Part shown: positions 5,171-6,633 of the stretch, in pieces
Numbering within the stretch: the first letter of the stretch is position 1
How the letters are laid out: each line of letters opens with the position of its first letter
Origin: Zoogloeaceae bacterium
GTDB taxonomy: Bacteria > Pseudomonadota > Gammaproteobacteria > Burkholderiales > Rhodocyclaceae
DNA: 6,633 nucleotides
Assembly: GCA_031278735.1 (NCBI GenBank)
Contig: JAITJU010000162.1
Location: 1 to 6,633 of the forward strand
Direction: 5' to 3'
The notes under the pieces: model-generated
What the model was told of the DNA's origin: nothing
Databases searched by the model: none
What the model saw: only the letters and a program-made list of their open reading frames with translations
Position numbers and translations under genes: made by a program

Positions 5171-5689
5171 ATGACGGACAAGTATCTGGCTCGCGTGGCG
5201 GGCAAAACGAAACGGCAGAGCGCGATCGCGACGAGCGCGGGCGTGACGGACGCCGGGCGAATCGCCGCGTTGAATTCGGAAGGCAAGCTCGACGTGACCC
5301 TGCTGCCTTCGGGCATCGGCGCGAACGTCTTCACCGCCACGGCGAAAGAGGCGCTATCCGCCGGGGCGTTCGTGAATCTCTTCGCCGACGCGGGCGTCTT
5401 TTCCGCGCGGCTCGCGGACAACACCAACGGACGGTCGGCGGACGGCTTTGTCTCGGCGGCGACGCCTTCCGGCAACGCGGCGACCATCTATCCCCTGGGC
5501 GAAGTGAACGCGAACCTCTCCGGTCTCGCCGTGGGGAACGAATACTGGCTCGGCATCACCGGCGGCGTCATCGCGACGCCGCTCGACGAAGACGACGACG
5601 GCAACGACGGCTACATTTCGCAGCACCTCGGCAAGGCGAAGAGCGCGACGGAACTCGTGACCGTGCGCGACGATCCGGTGATTCTCTAA
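5171..5689 (+). CDS. Small phage tail/fibre-region structural protein, function unknown
   Basis: 172 residues, starting 6 nt after the previous stop with GGAG (5158-5161) as ribosome site. The N-terminus MTDKYLARVAGKT and the segment SAGVTDAGRIAALNSEGKLDVTLLP (about 22-46) resemble a class of small virion proteins found beside tail-fibre genes. The remainder (about 52-172) is a beta-rich repeat-type domain: AKEALSAGAFVNLF, SADGFVSAA, LSGLAVGNEYWLGITGG, ISQHLGKAKSATEL, DDPVIL. The same order of landmarks (ALSA, then WLG..G, then LG.A....L, then a final P..L) occurs in the C-terminal part of the upstream protein, so the two are probably paralogous modules. No enzyme motif, signal peptide or membrane segment is seen. 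A surface or fibre-support role is inferred from position only. Confidence 0.7.
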   Translation: MTDKYLARVAGKTKRQSAIATSAGVTDAGRIAALNSEGKLDVTLLPSGIGANVFTATAKEALSAGAFVNLFADAGVFSARLADNTNGRSADGFVSAATPSGNAATIYPLGEVNANLSGLAVGNEYWLGITGGVIATPLDEDDDGNDGYISQHLGKAKSATELVTVRDDPVIL

Positions 5690-5704
5690 CACCGGGGCAT
5701 CGAC

Positions 5705-6633
5705 GTGTCCGAACGCAAGCCCCTCGTCCTCCTCGACGGCGCCGTGCGGCAATTGCCGCAGGGAGACACGATCGCGGGCGGAACCGACGCCGAACTCACG
5801 GCGCGGTTCGATACCTACCGCACCGTCGCCGCCAACGGCACGGGCTTTCCCAAGGGCGCGGGGATTTTGGACTTCGCCGCCAACGGCACGCTCGTGGTCC
5901 TCTCGCCCGACGGGTCTCCGATTGAAGCCTATTACAATGGCGGCTACATGCCCTTGCCTTCCGGCGTTTCGCACCAATTCACGAACGCCTTTTCCGGCTA
6001 TGTCGTGGCCTTGCCGGGGGAAGACGCGCTCACGGCCATCGTCTCGCCGCCGAATCTGAATCACCGCATCGTCGCCTGGGTCGGCTACAACCCCGATTCG
6101 CCCGACCCGTGGTGGTACGCCGGGTTTGAAATGCACACCCCGGCAAGGAACCCGGACGCGCATCTCCTGCACCATCTGGAAACCGGCATGACGTGGCTCT
6201 CCGGCGGCGAGTTGACGCGGCAAGACGAAAGCGACCCGCAAAACGCGCGGTTTGCGCTCACGAACGTTTCCGTCGCCGACGAAGACCTGCACTTCACCAT
6301 CGAGAACGACACGGCGCAGGACAGCTACACCACGCATCTCTTGCGCTTCGACGGCGAGGCCAACGACGCCGTGACCGGGGCAATCTGGTACAAGAACAAC
6401 GCCGTCGCGTTTCAGCCGAGCGGTCGCGCCGAATTCGGCCAGTGCGCCGCCTGGACCGCGGGCGTGAGCGTGTGGTTTTCCCGCGCCGCCCCGGCGCTGC
6501 GCCGTTCCGACTTCACGCTGGAAGCCTGGGTGAACATCGAGAGCGTCAGCCCCGGCTACAACGGCACGAACGCCGCGCCGCTCTTTTCCTTCCTGAACGG
6601 CAACAACTGGAACGGTCAGGCGCTGGTCTTATG
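5705..6633 (+). CDS. Tail fibre-like protein with LamG/concanavalin-type domain, GTG start (3' end off window)
   Basis: A continuous frame from GTG 5705 to the window end gives 309 residues with no stop. The N-terminus KPLVLLDGAVRQLPQGDTIAGG-like stretch (5-26) is common in phage tail-fibre and adhesin proteins. The middle (about 30-205) is beta-rich, with a hydrophobic aromatic patch AWVGYNPDSPDPWWYAGFEMH (124-144). From about 211 (HLLRFDGEAND) a LamG/concanavalin-like fold begins, including the hallmark DFTLEAWVNI (269-278); it is cut by the window edge. The predicted role is receptor or surface-glycan binding. The gene begins 15 nt after the preceding stop with only a weak GGGGC ribosome site. 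No ATG is available near the N-terminus, so the GTG start is provisional, but the coding frame is clear. Confidence 0.8.
   Translation, partial: MSERKPLVLLDGAVRQLPQGDTIAGGTDAELTARFDTYRTVAANGTGFPKGAGILDFAANGTLVVLSPDGSPIEAYYNGGYMPLPSGVSHQFTNAFSGYVVALPGEDALTAIVSPPNLNHRIVAWVGYNPDSPDPWWYAGFEMHTPARNPDAHLLHHLETGMTWLSGGELTRQDESDPQNARFALTNVSVADEDLHFTIENDTAQDSYTTHLLRFDGEANDAVTGAIWYKNNAVAFQPSGRAEFGQCAAWTAGVSVWFSRAAPALRRSDFTLEAWVNIESVSPGYNGTNAAPLFSFLNGNNWNGQALVL

Noticed and set aside
5354..6337. Minus-strand open frame opposite the tail genes
   Set aside because: Low-complexity Arg/Val-rich translation, antisense to the plus-strand frame that carries the LamG-type motif.

Overview
The window is the packaging-end segment of a lambda-like (cos-type) prophage or phage genome in a GC-rich proteobacterial background. 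The lambda gpNu1/gpA-type terminase and the Gram-negative HigBA and RelE/NadS-type toxin-antitoxin families support a proteobacterium. The genus cannot be read from the sequence.

Left third (1-1430), minus strand: two complete or nearly complete type II toxin-antitoxin modules, both in toxin-antitoxin order. The one transcribed first (reading leftwards from 1428) is a clear HigB/HigA pair with an operator-like palindrome over its promoter. The second is a RelE-family toxin with an XRE antitoxin that runs off the left edge. The toxin of this second pair has no ATG, GTG or TTG start in frame, and a near-consensus promoter ends right at its apparent CTG start. Between the two modules, and again at about 1815-1876, lie two copies of a GC-rich repeat whose core hairpin resembles IS200/IS605 right ends.

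Middle (1429-2184), about 750 bp without a convincing gene: a near-consensus sigma70 promoter (1584-1612, plus strand), three intrinsic terminators in tandem just downstream (1648-1796), the second repeat copy, and a cos-like site (about 2041-2172). Bases 2093-2135 closely resemble the left cohesive end of lambda DNA and are followed by a 13-bp tandem repeat where lambda has cosB.

Right two thirds (2185-6633), plus strand: one late operon. It encodes a Nu1-like small terminase subunit, a GpA-type large terminase subunit, a short protein whose N-terminus is gpW-like (head-tail joining) but whose C-terminus looks like a distal tail or fibre-region domain, a second small tail-region protein with a related domain, and the start of a tail-fibre-like protein entering a LamG-type lectin domain at the window edge.

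Taken together, the terminase would recognise and cut cos just upstream of its own gene, and the promoter with tandem terminators resembles a late leader controlled by antitermination. After gpW the portal, protease, capsid and tail genes expected in lambda order are missing, and gpW appears fused in frame to a tail-region domain. This points to a large internal deletion (a defective or remodelled prophage) or, less interestingly, an assembly join. The main points to check are the cos site, the gpW fusion, the promoter-terminator leader and the repeat pair.
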